Notes: generated by a model not told the origin, from the sequence alone. 64,000 nucleotides of DNA from Phytophthora sp. 'mugwort' (GCA_033558025.1 JAUCEF010000006.1:2604001-2668000); one strand, 5' to 3'; numbered from the stretch's first letter, positions 48,602-61,200 are shown. Numbers and translations: made by a program.

Positions 48602-50359
48602 GGCAAGAGCTTAATGAAGATCTTGCCAATAATTGCGCCGTACTTATTATTGTTTTCTACTGCATTGCCGTCATTATTAAGGCGCCGATGCGGAGGCAAT
48701 CCAGTATCTTACTGTATTTTCCGAGGCCTGCTTTCTGCCGGAGCGTCTGCGGCGGTGGCGGTCGCTCATGTACAATGCACCCTTGACAATGTTGGAAATG
48801 CTGCTAACAGAAAATGAAATGTAGTAGCGTACACAACCAGCACTGCGCGGGCAAGGGGTGAAGGTTCCATTGCTACGACTTGCGATACTACCCGTATCCG
48901 CCTTGATGGAAACACTAACACTGCTCCAAAGTGAACATGCAAAATGCAGGGTTCGGGCCTGGTGCGACGGCCCGATCACATCGAGCAAGGGAGGAATATA
49001 TCAACAGAGAATGTGGACCCACAGTTTTGTCACTGCCGTCTTACCTCCGCATACTGCACCTAGGCGCAATGATACAAATTCTACTACTCAAAAACAATGT
49101 TCGAATGGAGCGTCTACGCGTTATACAACGAATATTTATACAATGTTTGGAGGTCGCCAAAGTCGGGTCCTAACATCTGGCTCAGCTGACTCTCAGCTGA
49201 TCACTGCAGAATTGAGAAAGAGAAATATAGCGGCGGAGGCAGCCCGCTTTGGTGCGTTAAGTGGTGACGGTCGCTGCCAACCCAGTTATCCCGGAGAAAT
49301 GTACTGAACCTTTGAAGCGCGTTCGTCCTCGGGGAGCTGCCGGATGCTCCAGATTTTGCGCACCTTGAGGCTGTCGAGTAGCAGCCATCGACATGAGGAC
49401 GCCAAAGCTAAATTAACTCAAACAGTTAGCATCAGTACTAAAGTTCAAGAGAATACAAGCAAATCTGCGCAACCAACTCCTTTATGGCAGCGTTGTCTCA
49501 CCATATCTTCTTGAAACGGCAGAACTGCTAAACGATGGTGCCGTCACTGCATCTGCAATGAGGCATCGGGCACCCCAGCAAACACGACAAAATGCTGCAG
49601 CTTTCGTACGCGCTAAAAACACGCTGCAGCGTCCTCTATTTTCTGACGTGCCTTGAATGACGTCCACATTGCTTGTCCCGATAGTTGATAGTCAGCTTGC
49701 AGGAGTTGTCACAAAGCGGGCCGTTCGGCCCATTTTACATAGGCCAGATATGTCCTTATCCTCCTTGGAAGTTTGCACAATGTAATTCCATCCACTGCTA
49801 CATTCATTGAATTAGCGACGGAATACTCAACGCCTTTAGACAGACACACCCATAGTTAGTATCTCGAACATAGCAAGATAACGCGAAAGCCCACCTGCAT
49901 TTCGCTTCTGGTCCTGCCACCCTTGTGCGTGACACGGCGTACCACTAGTCGATTCCACTTGAGAAAATGGTCCAATAGTGCAGCGCAGCGTACTGGCGCG
50001 CTAGGAGAAATCGAAAGCGAACTTTGCCATCATCAAGATGGCGCGATTGGTTGTAACACAAAGCTTGCATTCCCCCCATCTCGGCGATGTAGTCTAGAAG
50101 GCTAAAACGCATTGATGGAGTTATTTAGACAAATTAGTCACTAATAGCAACTAGATTTACTTCTCGAAACTTGAATAGCGAATTCGCAGAGCACGGCCTC
50201 ACGTAGAACTTGTTTCTTGCCTTCTTGTTAACGGAAAGGGAGCAGATGCGTTCATCCTCCATCACACTCGACCGATGGACGCCTAGTCGCCCCTGGAACG
50301 TTCACCATAGGAGCTATTTTTAGAAGCCATGATGGCCTTTTTAGAATACATTTTGCCAA
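48602..50359. other. Repeat-rich sequence without recognised genes
   Basis: About 1.76 kb with several short frames (for example 48858-49307 +) that match no family I recognise. It is probably decayed transposon sequence. Confidence 0.4.
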
Positions 50360-50557
50360 GCACACGTAACATTAGCAGCGTACAGTATACCCAAGTGTAA
50401 CGGCGGGTTGGCCGCACCTTCAGCTTACTTATGTTCTATTTCTTCGATCTCCTCTTCATCTTGCACTTAGTCTTCGGCGGCGAGTTTCTTTGAACCCAAC
50501 CGTGCAAGACGGATGTCATCACAGCAACCAATTTAAAAACCTAGCGAGGTTTTTAAT
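50360..50557 (+). repeat. Direct repeat copy 1 (LTR-like)
   Basis: Starts GCACACGTAACATTAGCAGC and ends near CCAATTTAAAAACCTAGCG. The second copy lies 608 bp downstream. The two share a CGTACAGTATACCCAAG block, TCCTCTTCAT, GTCTTCGGCGGC and AAAAACCT, at roughly 80% identity by eye. Confidence 0.75.
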
Positions 50558-50967
50558 TGTCGCCGTAAACAGCGACATCGGCTCGCTGTGAGTCGACATC
50601 TGCGCCAAAATCCCGCTCCATCGGCCTCCAGTTCGAGACGGCGCCGGACGATGAGACACCACTGCAGCTTCGCGTGCCACAGTGGTTGGTTGGACTACCG
50701 TACAGTGCTGATGCAAGTCAAGCTTCATATCAAGAACAAACACTAAGTCAAGTGGACGGCCATGAAGGACCAAGGCAAGACCGTGCGCCCAACCGAGGCA
50801 TCGGTAGCGGCTTCCTCACCAGGCCGCGCAGCCTGTGGGAGACCAACTACCGCTTCGCGGTGGCTGCCCGCTTGAACCATCTGAACAACTTATTGCCTAA
50901 AGAGCCGGGGTCTCCGAGCGCACGACAAGTGCAGGAATCCAGGACGCTCGCGATTGGAGACACTGGT

Positions 50968-51153
50968 GCACACGTAACATTAGCAACGTACAGTATACCC
51001 AAGCATAACGCGAATCAGGCCGCACCTTCAGTTTCGTCGTGTTATATTTCTTAGGTCTCCTCTTCATTTTGCGCTTGGTCTTCGGCGGCAAATGACTTTG
51101 GAAATGGGACGTCATCATAGCGAACCAATTAAAAACCTAAAAAGGGTTTTAAA
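50968..51153 (+). repeat. Direct repeat copy 2 (LTR-like)
   Basis: Same order of blocks as 50360-50557. The pair could be LTRs of a small non-autonomous element (TRIM-like) with about 410 bp of internal sequence, or a simple tandem duplication. No primer-binding site or target duplication was identified. Confidence 0.7.
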
Positions 51154-52471
51154 TCAGTTGACTTCGGCCGGGAAACTGCGTCGCACAGGGCCCGAACATT
51201 ACAGTATATCCGCGATAAATCGGTAGGAGCTGGAGAAGATCACATGCCAAAATAGCTCCACTATAACCGGAGCTGTCTGTATACATCGCTCGACAAGGAT
51301 GCGAAAGTTAGCAAACACCTCGCACATATGTTTAAAAGGCCGTGCCTGTAAGAAGACGAAGAAAATGGGCCAAAAGGTGGGAATCGAAGAAACGACAAAA
51401 GCCGGTATTTCCAGTACAAATACGTAACTAGCACCATTATAAAGCTTAGTGTTTCAAATCTACGGTTGTGGCGTTTGCGCGACGATTCTGTCGACTACCT
51501 TATCTGTATAGCGCGGCAACAACATGCCTTCACTTTGTGGTCTCTTCTGGTTTTAAGATTTTCGGGAAAACCTTTGGGGGATCTTGCGCATCTGATGTCA
51601 CATTATCCTTCCACAGTGTAATCATACTCACTTTAGTGTCTTATGACATATGCTTACTCGCACAGTCGACCTACCCAGCTGACAGCATTTTGGACGGGTG
51701 GAAGCAGGGTTTCCTAAATACTATGTCATTATATGGCAGGCAGTGGACGAAATAAGTAATGGTGAGCCGCCGGTAAGAATAAGAAATACATTATTGCATA
51801 CTCCTATCTCCCTGAAATACATTATGCATAGGACTCGAGTCAAATCTGCTTGCCTGCCGTGCACACAGTAGCCAAACTCCAAACGCGGCGATTCATCTTG
51901 AAGACAAGCATATTTTCGATTGTTCCGGCGACATCGCTTGTCTAAAAGGTGACAGCACTATCCCCGCTTGACTAAAACAATCGCTCCGCGACATTGGACG
52001 TCGGTGGGATAAACTGTACCAGCTCGTACGCTCAGATATTTTTTCTTATGTTATGTACACGCAGCATGAATAATATATAAAAGCAACGCTTACCTCGGTT
52101 GACGATGCGCCGCAATCTTCCCTCTCTTTAGTGCTTGCTCGGCGAAGCTCAGCGTCTTGACTGTATCACTTGAGCTATTCGACTGAGAGTGGCCTGAGTA
52201 CTTCGACGCGATGAGCATCCACCGAGGTCCATCAATGGTTGGAGCTGACCTCTTCCCGGGACACGGCAGTAAAGGGCGACATGCGCGGCGTTTGAATATT
52301 CATTCTTCCCATCGGAGTGATCCGAGAGAGGGAGATGTGAACGACGTAGTTGAACTCTTCGAGACTTCAAATTCTCTAAATCTCGAAAATATTGGTCTAA
52401 TACCCCAAACGGTTGTATAACCAGGTCGACGACATTGGCAATGCTACAGGCAACATGAATCCGAGTCGTGC
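51154..52471. other. Repeat-rich sequence without recognised genes
   Basis: 1.3 kb. A 95-codon frame at 51468-51755 (+) matches nothing I know. No tRNA, rRNA or transposon coding remnant is seen. Confidence 0.4.
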
Positions 52472-52473
52472 TA

Positions 52474-52720
52474 CACTGCCCGCCAAGTGGTTACGCATAC
52501 CCACTTTGGCAGGCATATCTCGGTCAATACTGCGCGTTTCGACCTAAAATTCGAGTATGTTGGTTTTAGTATGCTAGCGCACCTCCACCATGTGTAAACA
52601 CGCGGGATTTAGCAGGTTACAAAGGGACTCACATACAAGTGAGCCTTTTGGCTAACGCGTCCAGTGATATCCACATTAGCTCAGTATACAAGAAATAAGT
52701 GAAACAGAATGATGGTCAAA
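52474..52720 (+). repeat. Left terminal inverted repeat of the Tc1/mariner element
   Basis: Pairs with 53760-54006. Long identical blocks include TATGTTGGTTTTAGTATGCT, CACCATGTGTAAACACGCGG and GAAACAGAATGATGGTCAAA. The start of the transposase frame lies at its inner end. Confidence 0.9.
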
Positions 52721-53748
52721 TGTGAGTATGAATGGTTGAGCCATTTTGGGAAATATGGGCCGCGGCCCACCGCTTACAGTGCGGGAGCGAAGGAGGATCG
52801 AAGGCCCCGGCCAAGCTGGCATGGGCATAGGGAAATCGCTCGGCAGGTGGAATGCTCCATCGACGCGGTACGGCGTGTTCTAGGCGGCGACGACTCGAAA
52901 CCACGCAAAATAATGGGGCTTGCGCCGAGCTTGTCCGAGCGCTACGTCCGCCTTGTCAGTCAAGCATGGACGGGCGATTTTTCGGCTCCACAGCTTAAAT
53001 CTATGTTTAATCTAACACCCTCTGTAAGGACTATCCAGCGTGTTCTTTCTAATGTTGACTGGCTTTGCTACTCTAACCTTAACAGCTCGTTGCCGCTATC
53101 GAAAGCTGACAAGGCTACGAGGAAGGCATGAGCGCGGAAAATGCTGATGCATGAAGAAGGCAAGGATGTGTGGGAATTTGTTTTTTTTCAGATGAAAAAA
53201 GTGGAATCTTGACGGGCCGGATAATTTCCAGCACTACTGGCGGGATCTTCGTCGGCTGCCGCGACAGAATCGCTGTCGCCAGGCTGGCGGGGGTTCTTGC
53301 ATGGTGTGGGCGGGCTTCTCCGCCAAGGGAATAACAAAAATTGCATTCCTGACGGGTTGCCAGAACTCCGAGGACGACATCTATACAGTCTTGGAGTTCC
53401 TCCTCCCTTTTGCACACCTCAACTATGGCACGGACTTCATCTACGAACAGGATGGGGCTTCCATCCTCACGTCTAAGGCCAGTATGGCATTCTTAGAGGG
53501 CAGGGGGCCCAGTTGCTGGAGTGGACGCCGCATCGCCAGACCTGAACCTCATCGGGAACCTCTGGTCGATCCTGACTCGCCGATTCTACACGAACAGCCG
53601 TCTGTTTTCCACCGTTGCCGAGCTTAGCTTTGCTATTGAGCAGGCATGGGGATCTATCGAGCCCAAGATCATCCGATTCCTAATCGATTCGATGCCACGC
53701 CGCTGCCAGGAGGTGATCGAGAAGAACGGCAACAAGACTCACTATTAA
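52709..53748 (+). pseudogene. Frameshifted Tc1/mariner transposase
   Basis: An N-terminal helix-turn-helix part (52709-53131: IARQVECSIDAVRRVLGG) ends in a stop. The DDE domain follows in other frames: FSDEKKWNLDGPDNF (a +1 base after AAAAAA at about 53200), CMVWAGFSAKGITKIAFL, YEQDGASILTSK, and SPDLNLIGNLWSIL at about 53535. The last reading frame ends at 53748. At least three frame breaks make it inactive. Confidence 0.88.
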
Positions 53749-53759
53749 TATAAGTTGCC

Positions 53760-54006
53760 TTTGACCATCATTCTGTTTCACTTATTTTTTGTATACTGAG
53801 CTCGTGTGCGTATCACTGGACGCGTTGACCAAAAGGCTCAATTGTATATGAGCCCCTTTGTAACCTGCTAAATCCCGCGTGTTTACACATGGTGGAGGTG
53901 CGCTAGCATACTAAAACCAACATACTCGAATCTTAGGTCGTAACGCACAGTATTGACCGAGAGATACCTGCCAAAGTGGGTATGCGTAACCACTTGGCCG
54001 GCAATG
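53760..54006 (-). repeat. Right terminal inverted repeat of the Tc1/mariner element
   Basis: Mirror of 52474-52720 with scattered substitutions (for example GACCTAAGATTCGAG against GACCTAAAATTCGAG). Confidence 0.9.
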
Positions 54007-54348
54007 TACATACATACATACATACATACATACATACATACATACATACATACATACATACATACATACATACATACATACATACATACATACATACATA
54101 CATACATACATACATACATACATACATACATACATACATACATACATACATACATACATACATACATACATACATACATACATACATACATACATACATA
54201 CATACATACATACATACATACATACATACATACATACATACATACATACATACATACATACATACATACATACATACATACATACATACATACATACATA
54301 CATACATACATACATACATACATACATACATACATACATACATACATA
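54007..54348. repeat. TACA tetranucleotide microsatellite (about 85 units)
   Basis: An uninterrupted TACA array starting exactly at the TA that flanks the Tc1/mariner right end. All frames are open in it (Tyr-Ile-His-Thr or Met-Tyr-Val-Cys repeats), but these are not genes. Array length in the assembly may be inexact. Confidence 0.98.
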
Positions 54349-54371
54349 GACGGGAAACTCCAATTGATGTA

Positions 54372-55928
54372 CAGTAATGTGCGTGAATAAGCAACTTCTG
54401 ATATGCACTGACACTGAAAGGCTATTTGGACTGAAAAAAAAGCCCATAGAAAAGACTGTATTGGATTAGTTCAAAATGAAGGAAATGCTGCTTTTACTGA
54501 CTAGCGTAGAATGTAGCCAGCACTTCTGTATGGTGGCCGCCGTCACGTTGTCCCAAGCTGAATTGCACCACCTTCATTGCAGTTAACAGATCAACTTGAT
54601 AAGCATCTTCATTCCCCTCGCCAAGATACCCGAGCCCGCGCATCATTTCCATACTCAGTATCGAGCGTTTCACACAGTATATGATACCTTGGTCCATGGG
54701 TTGGATCTTGGCGGTCGTATTTGGCGGCAGTTTTTCAACTCGTACGTGGGATAAGCTGAGCCCTGTCTCGTCATGAGACAATGCGTTGTCGACTAGCACT
54801 AACACATGTCTGCCCTGCCGCTGCATGTCTTCCTCGAAGCCAAGTAAACACTGCTGATACATCCATGATGTCATCCAACCTTTCTTAGTACCCATATACT
54901 GCAGCTCTCGCGGTTTATCCTTCAGCCAGCGCGGCTTCTTCGCGGTCCCGAGAAACAGCAACGGGCGCTTTTCCGATCCGTCCGCATTTGCACAACACGC
55001 CATTGTCACCCGTGCCTTGTTCTGCTTCAACGCAGGCGCCTCCGTCTTGCAAATCGATCCCCGCGGGACAGCTTTGTAGAAAAACGTTGACTCATCCATA
55101 TTAAAAACGTCCCGCGGAACGTACGTAGCCGCAATGGCCTTAATTTGGGCCACCTCTTCACGCACATTGTCGAGGTCAACGGATGACGACTCGCCGTAGG
55201 CGCGGCGCCAGCGGAATCTTTATCGCTCTTGTAAACAGCGAAGCCAGGAGCGACCAAAGCGGGATTAATGGCGTGGGGGCAGTCCGAGTCTTTGGCAAGT
55301 TTCTTGGCATAAAAAATGATCATTTCACCGTTTAGACAGATGCCTTCCTATTACGCTAGCATTATAAACTCCACGACGTTCACGTCAAGCTTGAGCTGTA
55401 CAGCAGGCAGCTCGTTCTTGCGCGACGCTTGCTCTCGGGCCTCTCGCTTTAACGCCTCGCGCGCTGCAAGCATGCGGCAAACAGTCGATTTGTCGGGGGC
55501 TGTGTCAGGCTGAAATCAGTTTGATCCCAGTGGCCCAGCTCAGCGTACGAGAGCGCGGGTGCCTCCTGGTACCGCTTGCAGATCAGAAGCTTCTGTAGTC
55601 GCGTTAGCCGGAGTCTTGGTTCGTGCGCGAGCTTCATCGATGTGTGGGTGGGGCGGAAGTTGTGTTGTGAGCTCGCCGCAGTGAGTTTGACGCGTGTGGT
55701 TTCGCGCCAAGTTCAAATATCTTATTCGAGCCCTGATAGGCGGAATCGTAACTATTAGCCAATCAAATGAGTAGAAAGATCGTATTTCCACCAATAATGT
55801 ATCGAGAGAGCGGCTAGTCTTCCTTGTTATCAGTACCATTTTGCTCGAGCGATCCACCCTTTCTCAGCGCAGTATAATAACGCCCAGGTTATGAGTGTAG
55901 CCCCGTTGCTTATTCACGTACATTACTG
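54372..55928 (-). mobile_element. Pogo-like (TcMar, DDE_1) DNA transposon
   Basis: 1,557 bp bounded by 24-bp inverted repeats, CAGTAATGTGCGTGAATAAG on the left and CAGTAATGTACGTGAATAAG inverted on the right (one mismatch), extended by CAAC on both. TA target duplications are at 54370-54371 and 55929-55930. The transposase is on the minus strand. Confidence 0.92.
54494..55637 (-). pseudogene. Pogo/CENP-B-type transposase, broken
   Basis: The C-terminal 223 residues (55165-54494) form a DDE_1 domain with VFNMDESTFFYKAVPRG (first Asp), VLVDNALSH (second Asp), and LPPNTTAKIQPMDQGII (third Asp). Upstream pieces (55323-55027, 55637-55449) contain an HTH region (RLTRLQKLLICKRYQE), but frameshifts and stops separate them, so the full protein cannot be made from one frame. 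Confidence 0.88.
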
Positions 55929-55930
55929 TA

Positions 55931-57279
55931 TAAACTAGCCGAGCGCCGCCTGATTTGCGGGTAGTGATGGTGTGTTAGGTCCCAATCCGTTCCGCACGCT
56001 GCGTCAGCTCGCTTCACTATTCCTACCTCGGTAGCACCCCGTTCGCTCGCTGTTCCGGCCCTCAGTACTACTCCTATCGGCCGCCATCGATTCACTCGAC
56101 AGCAAAAAAAAAAATTAATGTAATGGGAGGCCGCCTCGATGTGTTCGAAACCAATTAAAAAATCACGTGTATTTTGGCCAATGAGAAGAAATTTAAATTG
56201 TGACGCAAGACTATTTTTGTAACTTCTAGCATAATGTTTCGAGTCCGATTTATTTTTTGTGCCTTTTAGAGATCAAATCTTTATACGGAAATGTTTTGAC
56301 TGAGCGTTAGTTGGTAAGAATTATATTGTTTAAAACTTAGTTAAATTATTCAGCTTTATTTGTATTAAATATTAAATGATATTTTAGACTTCTAGGAGAA
56401 CGTACGTCCCGCTCCGAGATAAAACAAGGAGGGTCGATTATAATGGGGGGGGGGGGCGTTGCGCTAATAACAACAGCCCTGTAATGCAGAGCGTCTGCCA
56501 TGTTCGTACGACATAAACGTGTTGTCCTGCCGGTTTTAGCCAAGGCGAGCACTTGTTCAGCATAGGTCCTTGGGCGCATTCACACATGCTCTTTCCAGCA
56601 TGACTTACGGAGACTGGCAGCACGCGCAGTAGGACTGTAGCGTCAGCGAGAGCTCCGTGCCGACTGCAGAGGAAGGCCAGATATGGGGCGCAGGGACCCA
56701 ATGTTGTTTGTCCACCGAAAGAATGGGGAGGGGAAGAAGAACCCTCGCAGGAGACAGCCCTCTTGGTTAAACTACACTATTACTAGCCTCAATAGAACCG
56801 TGAACCTATCTCGCCAACGGTTTAATCACGGTGGTTCTCGAACGGTGGGGCTCGACCTGCAACTACCAGCTCCGATACTCCCACTTCCATCCGCCACGCA
56901 GCCTTACTTGGCACTGTCGTCCGCCACAGTCAACGGTACCACGGCAAGCGATCACGCAGTTTGAAAACCTGCGTCGATCCAGATGGCTCTGCGAAAATGT
57001 CAACAAGCATATCCCCCGTCGTCGGACAGTATCGAACATCGAAATCTCCACGTTCATAGGGATCTCCTCCCTTGTGGTACTACAAGTCAATACCCTTGAT
57101 ATTGTACTTGCCGCCATTTTTTGCCATGGTCACCTTGATCGTCGACTTGAGGTCTTGATACATCACCGTCTGACGACACCGGCGGAGGTTCAATTCATCA
57201 CAGAGGTTCAGAGGTTGTGCGTCGAAAGGATCATCACAGAACACTCAGCGCCAGCGATAAACTCGTACTGCATGCGCCA
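55931..57279. other. AT-rich then G-run containing sequence, no supported gene
   Basis: 55,930-56,430 is AT-rich. A run of about 12 G lies at 56445-56456. The part from about 56,860 likely belongs to the 3' end of the copia relic on the minus strand. Confidence 0.45.
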
Positions 57280-59295
57280 TCATGGGTGTAGACTGCTTAC
57301 TGCTTGCGGCTCTTGTAAGCATACGCATCCATTCATCTGAAGCACGAAACCCGTGCTCGATGTGTGATCATCCTTCTCACTACCAACATCTGCGTCAGCG
57401 TAAGCCGTAAAATTAGTCAGAGCTTGCGAGTTTCTTCCACAACAGTCCATAACCACGAGCGCCTTGCAAAAAATAGCGTAGCACCCGCTTCGCCATTCCA
57501 AAATGCTCATTTGGGTCATTGCCCATGTATCCCATGTATTTGCCAAGGGTTCTTACAGCATTAACGATCTCTAGTTGTGTACATGTACGATATACGGAAG
57601 ACTACCCACCAACGCGCGGTATGGTACTAAGGTCATCAAGCCCTGGCTCATCCTTACAAAGTGGCTCAGGTAGACCCCCTACTGCTTGCCGAGTAGCCCC
57701 GGACAAACAACCTTCCATGCCAAAGCGCTTCAACACTTTGTCAACGTAGTCACACTACGACATCCACAGAGCTCCACAAGGAATGTAGGAAACTTGCATG
57801 TGCAGTATTTCCACAACAGGGCCCAGGTCTTTAATCTGGAGCTTGACTCGAAGTCCACACACGCAGAGCCAGCTCAATGTCCTCATCTGTCCCAACAACA
57901 ATCTTCCACATAAATCGCTACAAATATTGGGCTGCCACCGACTTCACGAGTGTAGATGCCGCCATCCACCTTGGTCCGACGAATCCACACTTCCTCAGAT
58001 ATTTGTCTCGCGTTTGATACCATATCTATTGTGCCTGCTTGAGTCTGTATAAGATGCGCGACACCCTCCACACGCAGCCAGCGCCGCCATCGACATACTC
58101 CGGCATTCCATCTAGATCGCGACATCATCATTAATAAACATTCAAAAACGCATTTAGCGAAGTCCACATGACGGGCGCTACGCCCCAAGCGGAGCGCCAA
58201 CAGCATTATAAACTTCACTGCTTCCTGGGCGTCAACTGGAGAGTAAGTCTCCCAATAATTCACACCAATTCTGCTGGCTACCCTTAATTGTATCGGGTGC
58301 AATGTCGAACCACATCACCAAGCGCATCTCGCTTCCCCACAAACACCCATTTACGTGAGCACCTTCTTCTTTAGGCCGCTCCACCAGTTCCCAAGTATTG
58401 TTTCTTATCAAATCTTTGTACTCCTTTTCGAGACCTTCGGCCCATCTCCGATCATCAGGCGCAGCCAATGCCTTCTGCACAGTCTGAGGCTCCATCAGAG
58501 TATTCACGGCCTCAATCGTCAGTCTAGCATATATATATATAGATCGAATTCAAAGTCTTTTTTTTGTTTTGTCGTCGTATTCTACTCGAACGTCGAAAGG
58601 ACTCAGCGGTTTGCTCAGCTCCTCTTCATCTTCATCGTTCCGCTGTCACTAGGCCATTAGCGACTTCACTTCTTGCAGTTGAAGAATCGCCAGAAGCAAT
58701 AGGAGCTGTCGTCTTTTCTTTGAGATCGTTATGATCTTCTTCGGCAGTATCCGCAAGGTCAACCCCGTCAGCATCACAGTCATTGCCCCCCCCCCTCCCT
58801 TCCCCTGACGTTCCTCTCGATATCACAGGCTGCTGGATAGCTGTTAACCACACACCCGCAGATATTGCACATCATGATCGACATCAGTCTAAGTACGTAA
58901 TAACACGGGTGTTAGTCCTATGTACCACGACCAATCTCCCACCGAAGCAGGAGTGAAACCGCAGGCCTAATCAATGGCCCTACCACAGATGCATCTTAGC
59001 AAACCAGAATCTCCTCGTCAGCGCTTAAAACAGCATTGCGTCATCGTCTCAACGGCAACGCTTCGAAGGGGACGTTGATCGCAGGCATTGCATCATTACC
59101 ATTCGTCACGCCAGCCCCGGGAAAGCGAACGAAAGGGATTACTGTAGGCAGAGCACGCACACGCCCTTTGCGATAGCGATTATCGAACAACCGACCCACA
59201 TGTCTTCGATCAACAGCCCACCCTTCCTGAAACTCCACGAACCAAATTTCCTGTATATTGCCTGTAACCATATCCCACACACGAAAACGTTCCAA
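57280..59295 (-). mobile_element. Decayed Ty1/copia retrotransposon
   Basis: Minus-strand fragments in copia order. 59295-59041 (RVWDMVTGNIQEIWFVEFQE) resembles the segment after integrase. 58507-58232 (KALAAPDDRRWAEGLEKEYK, then NNTWELVERP) is the start of copia reverse transcriptase. 58302-57883 (YWETYSPVDAQEAVKF) is the RT palm. 57546-57280 (TAYADADVGSEKDDHTSSTG) is copia RNase H. Stops and frameshifts are frequent. The element probably extends to about 56,860 on one side and about 60,100 on the other, but the LTRs were not found. Confidence 0.82.
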
Positions 59296-60420
59296 GTGCT
59301 AGGATTAACCCATGAACATTCCAGCTTTATCAGGATTTCTAGCTTATTGTTGCTAAGCTCTTCGCCGTAAACTCGAACAACACACATCCTCAAATCCGCA
59401 ACTTGAAAGCATCAGGCCGCAGACTCTGAAGTACGGCGTCCCACCGTTCAGAGGCTTTGTTGCATGTTTTTCACTTCAACCGCAAAACCAAACGCCTCTC
59501 CCACAGAAGGGTGTGGCATGTTACCAGTCGTCAAGATGGAACACATTTGAGCAATAACGACACCATTCATCCTCTGCATCTATCAACTCCCTCTGGACTG
59601 TACGAGTATATTCGATTCCATGAACAGAAAGATATGTCGTCATCTTGTTGTTAAAATGTTCACGCCTTGCTCAAAGTTAATGACCTCAATTTTATGACGC
59701 TGAGAAAGCAGCCACTTCACCTGGGCTATCACCACCTCCGAGGCATCTTATTTCTTCTCATCAGAAAACCCCACAAATAGTGGCTTGCCTCATCCTGCAC
59801 TAGCTAAAAGTGTGAGTATCCATCATACGTCACAAAGCCCAACTAGCATGAGTCCGACATGATTTTTTGAAACGGTTCTGCGGGACGGCGGGTATAGGCA
59901 TTCAAGCCATCTTCGCCGCTCTACAGCTCCAGCACGAAGTGTCAACATTATCAACATCATCATGCAGATCGTCGCTCATTTCAATCGCCACGTGTTGATG
60001 GGCCATGTGCTTCAGCGCGGTTAGATTCAAGCGCGCGAATCGAAGATACCAACGCACCAGAGAATCAGCTTCACCATGGCTGCTTTAGCAATTCAGCATC
60101 GCCAGCAACACGCATATATCACTAGCACCACGGGATTCTATACCTGTACCTTCAAGCCCGGTGCCGTTGCGCCCAGCATCACCTTCAGCAACACGCTGGG
60201 GCGTTGATGCCGCGATGTAACTTGATAGACGGCGCGTGTTGTAGTGCGCAAGCGGTATCTGCTGCGAGGCTTCAGCAACAGCAATTGCAGTCGGCTCTTA
60301 GACAGCCATGCAGCACGCTGAGAATAGCGAAAGCCAGTCTTCATATTCAACCCGTTTTGTTTTCAACACATCTCGTAGTCTGCGCCACGTCCGGCTCGCC
60401 CTCGCTCCATTCGTTGACTG

Positions 60421-61200
60421 ATGAACCGCATATATCGCTCAGCGGCTGAGCTTGGTGTGTCTGTGATACACAATGCCGATCAAACAGGTATTTTTCTTAT
60501 TTGTGGCAACTTGCTTTTATTCTCACGACTAACATTTTATTTTGTACTGTATACTGTTAATGGAAGCGTTTTTTTTTCTCCTGAAAACCTACTTAAGACA
60601 ACCTTGCATGGACTGGTGAGAACCCTGTGTGGGTCAAATGCGGCGGTACGAGTAAGAAACGTGATCAGTAATGCTGCTAGCAGACTCAACAGAAAAAGTA
60701 TCCACCGTTTTATTGTGTTCAGGTCCAGTTCGTCATCAATTCATGATACGTGTGAGCAGAAGTTTTTTTGCGCTACGGGTTTGAGAGGGCGGTGTGGAAA
60801 GATGTTGACGCTTCTCAAGTGAGCGACGGCATTTGCATCAACGGCAACTCACAAGGTTAGTCATGTTATTTTTTTTGTTTGCAAAATGCACCGTTTTTTT
60901 TAGGCTGGTGGAACTTTTATTTATATACTGAGTTCCTTCGATACCACTTCGGTGGTCGGCGTAACCTGCACAACCCATACTTCTGCCGTGGGGCGACTTC
61001 TCTGGACATTGGTCCAGACGGGTCGTCCAGTGCGCTCGCGAGCTAAACGTAATGCTGATGAAGGTGCCACCCGGAACTACGTCCATCTGCCAACCCGCTG
61101 ATGCAAAGTGGAACGGTCCAGTCAAATCTCGCCTACCCGTACAATAGGTTGAACATTTACGGTGGCAGCTTTTTGCATCGAGATCCGGGTATGGAGTTCA
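60421..61200 (+). pseudogene. Relic of a second pogo/DDE_1-type transposase
   Basis: Plus-strand pieces in several frames: VIHNADQTGIF near 60460 (first Asp region, shortened to NADQTG), VWVKCGGTSKK near 60630, FIVFRSSSSSIHDTCEQ near 60710, and VPPGTTSICQPAD near 61070 (third Asp region). The order and motifs fit oomycete DDE_1 elements. Multiple frameshifts. TIRs were not identified. Confidence 0.7.

Larger units (their letters stand above)
52474..54006 (+). mobile_element. Tc1/mariner-type DNA transposon with long TIRs
   Basis: A 1,533-bp element bounded by inverted repeats of about 247 bp. Outer ends read CACTGCCCGCCAAGTGG (left) and, inverted, CATTGCCGGCCAAGTGG (right). TA dinucleotides flank it at 52472-52473 and 54007-54008, as expected for this superfamily. 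The right TA is also the first TA of a TACA microsatellite. The transposase inside is frameshifted. Confidence 0.9.

Noticed and set aside
54007..54348. Possible CRISPR-like array
   Set aside because: A pure tetranucleotide repeat without spacers, in a eukaryotic genome.
53883..54447. Long Met-Tyr-Val-Cys and Tyr-Ile-His-Thr repeat proteins
   Set aside because: They are translations of the TACA microsatellite, where no stop can occur.
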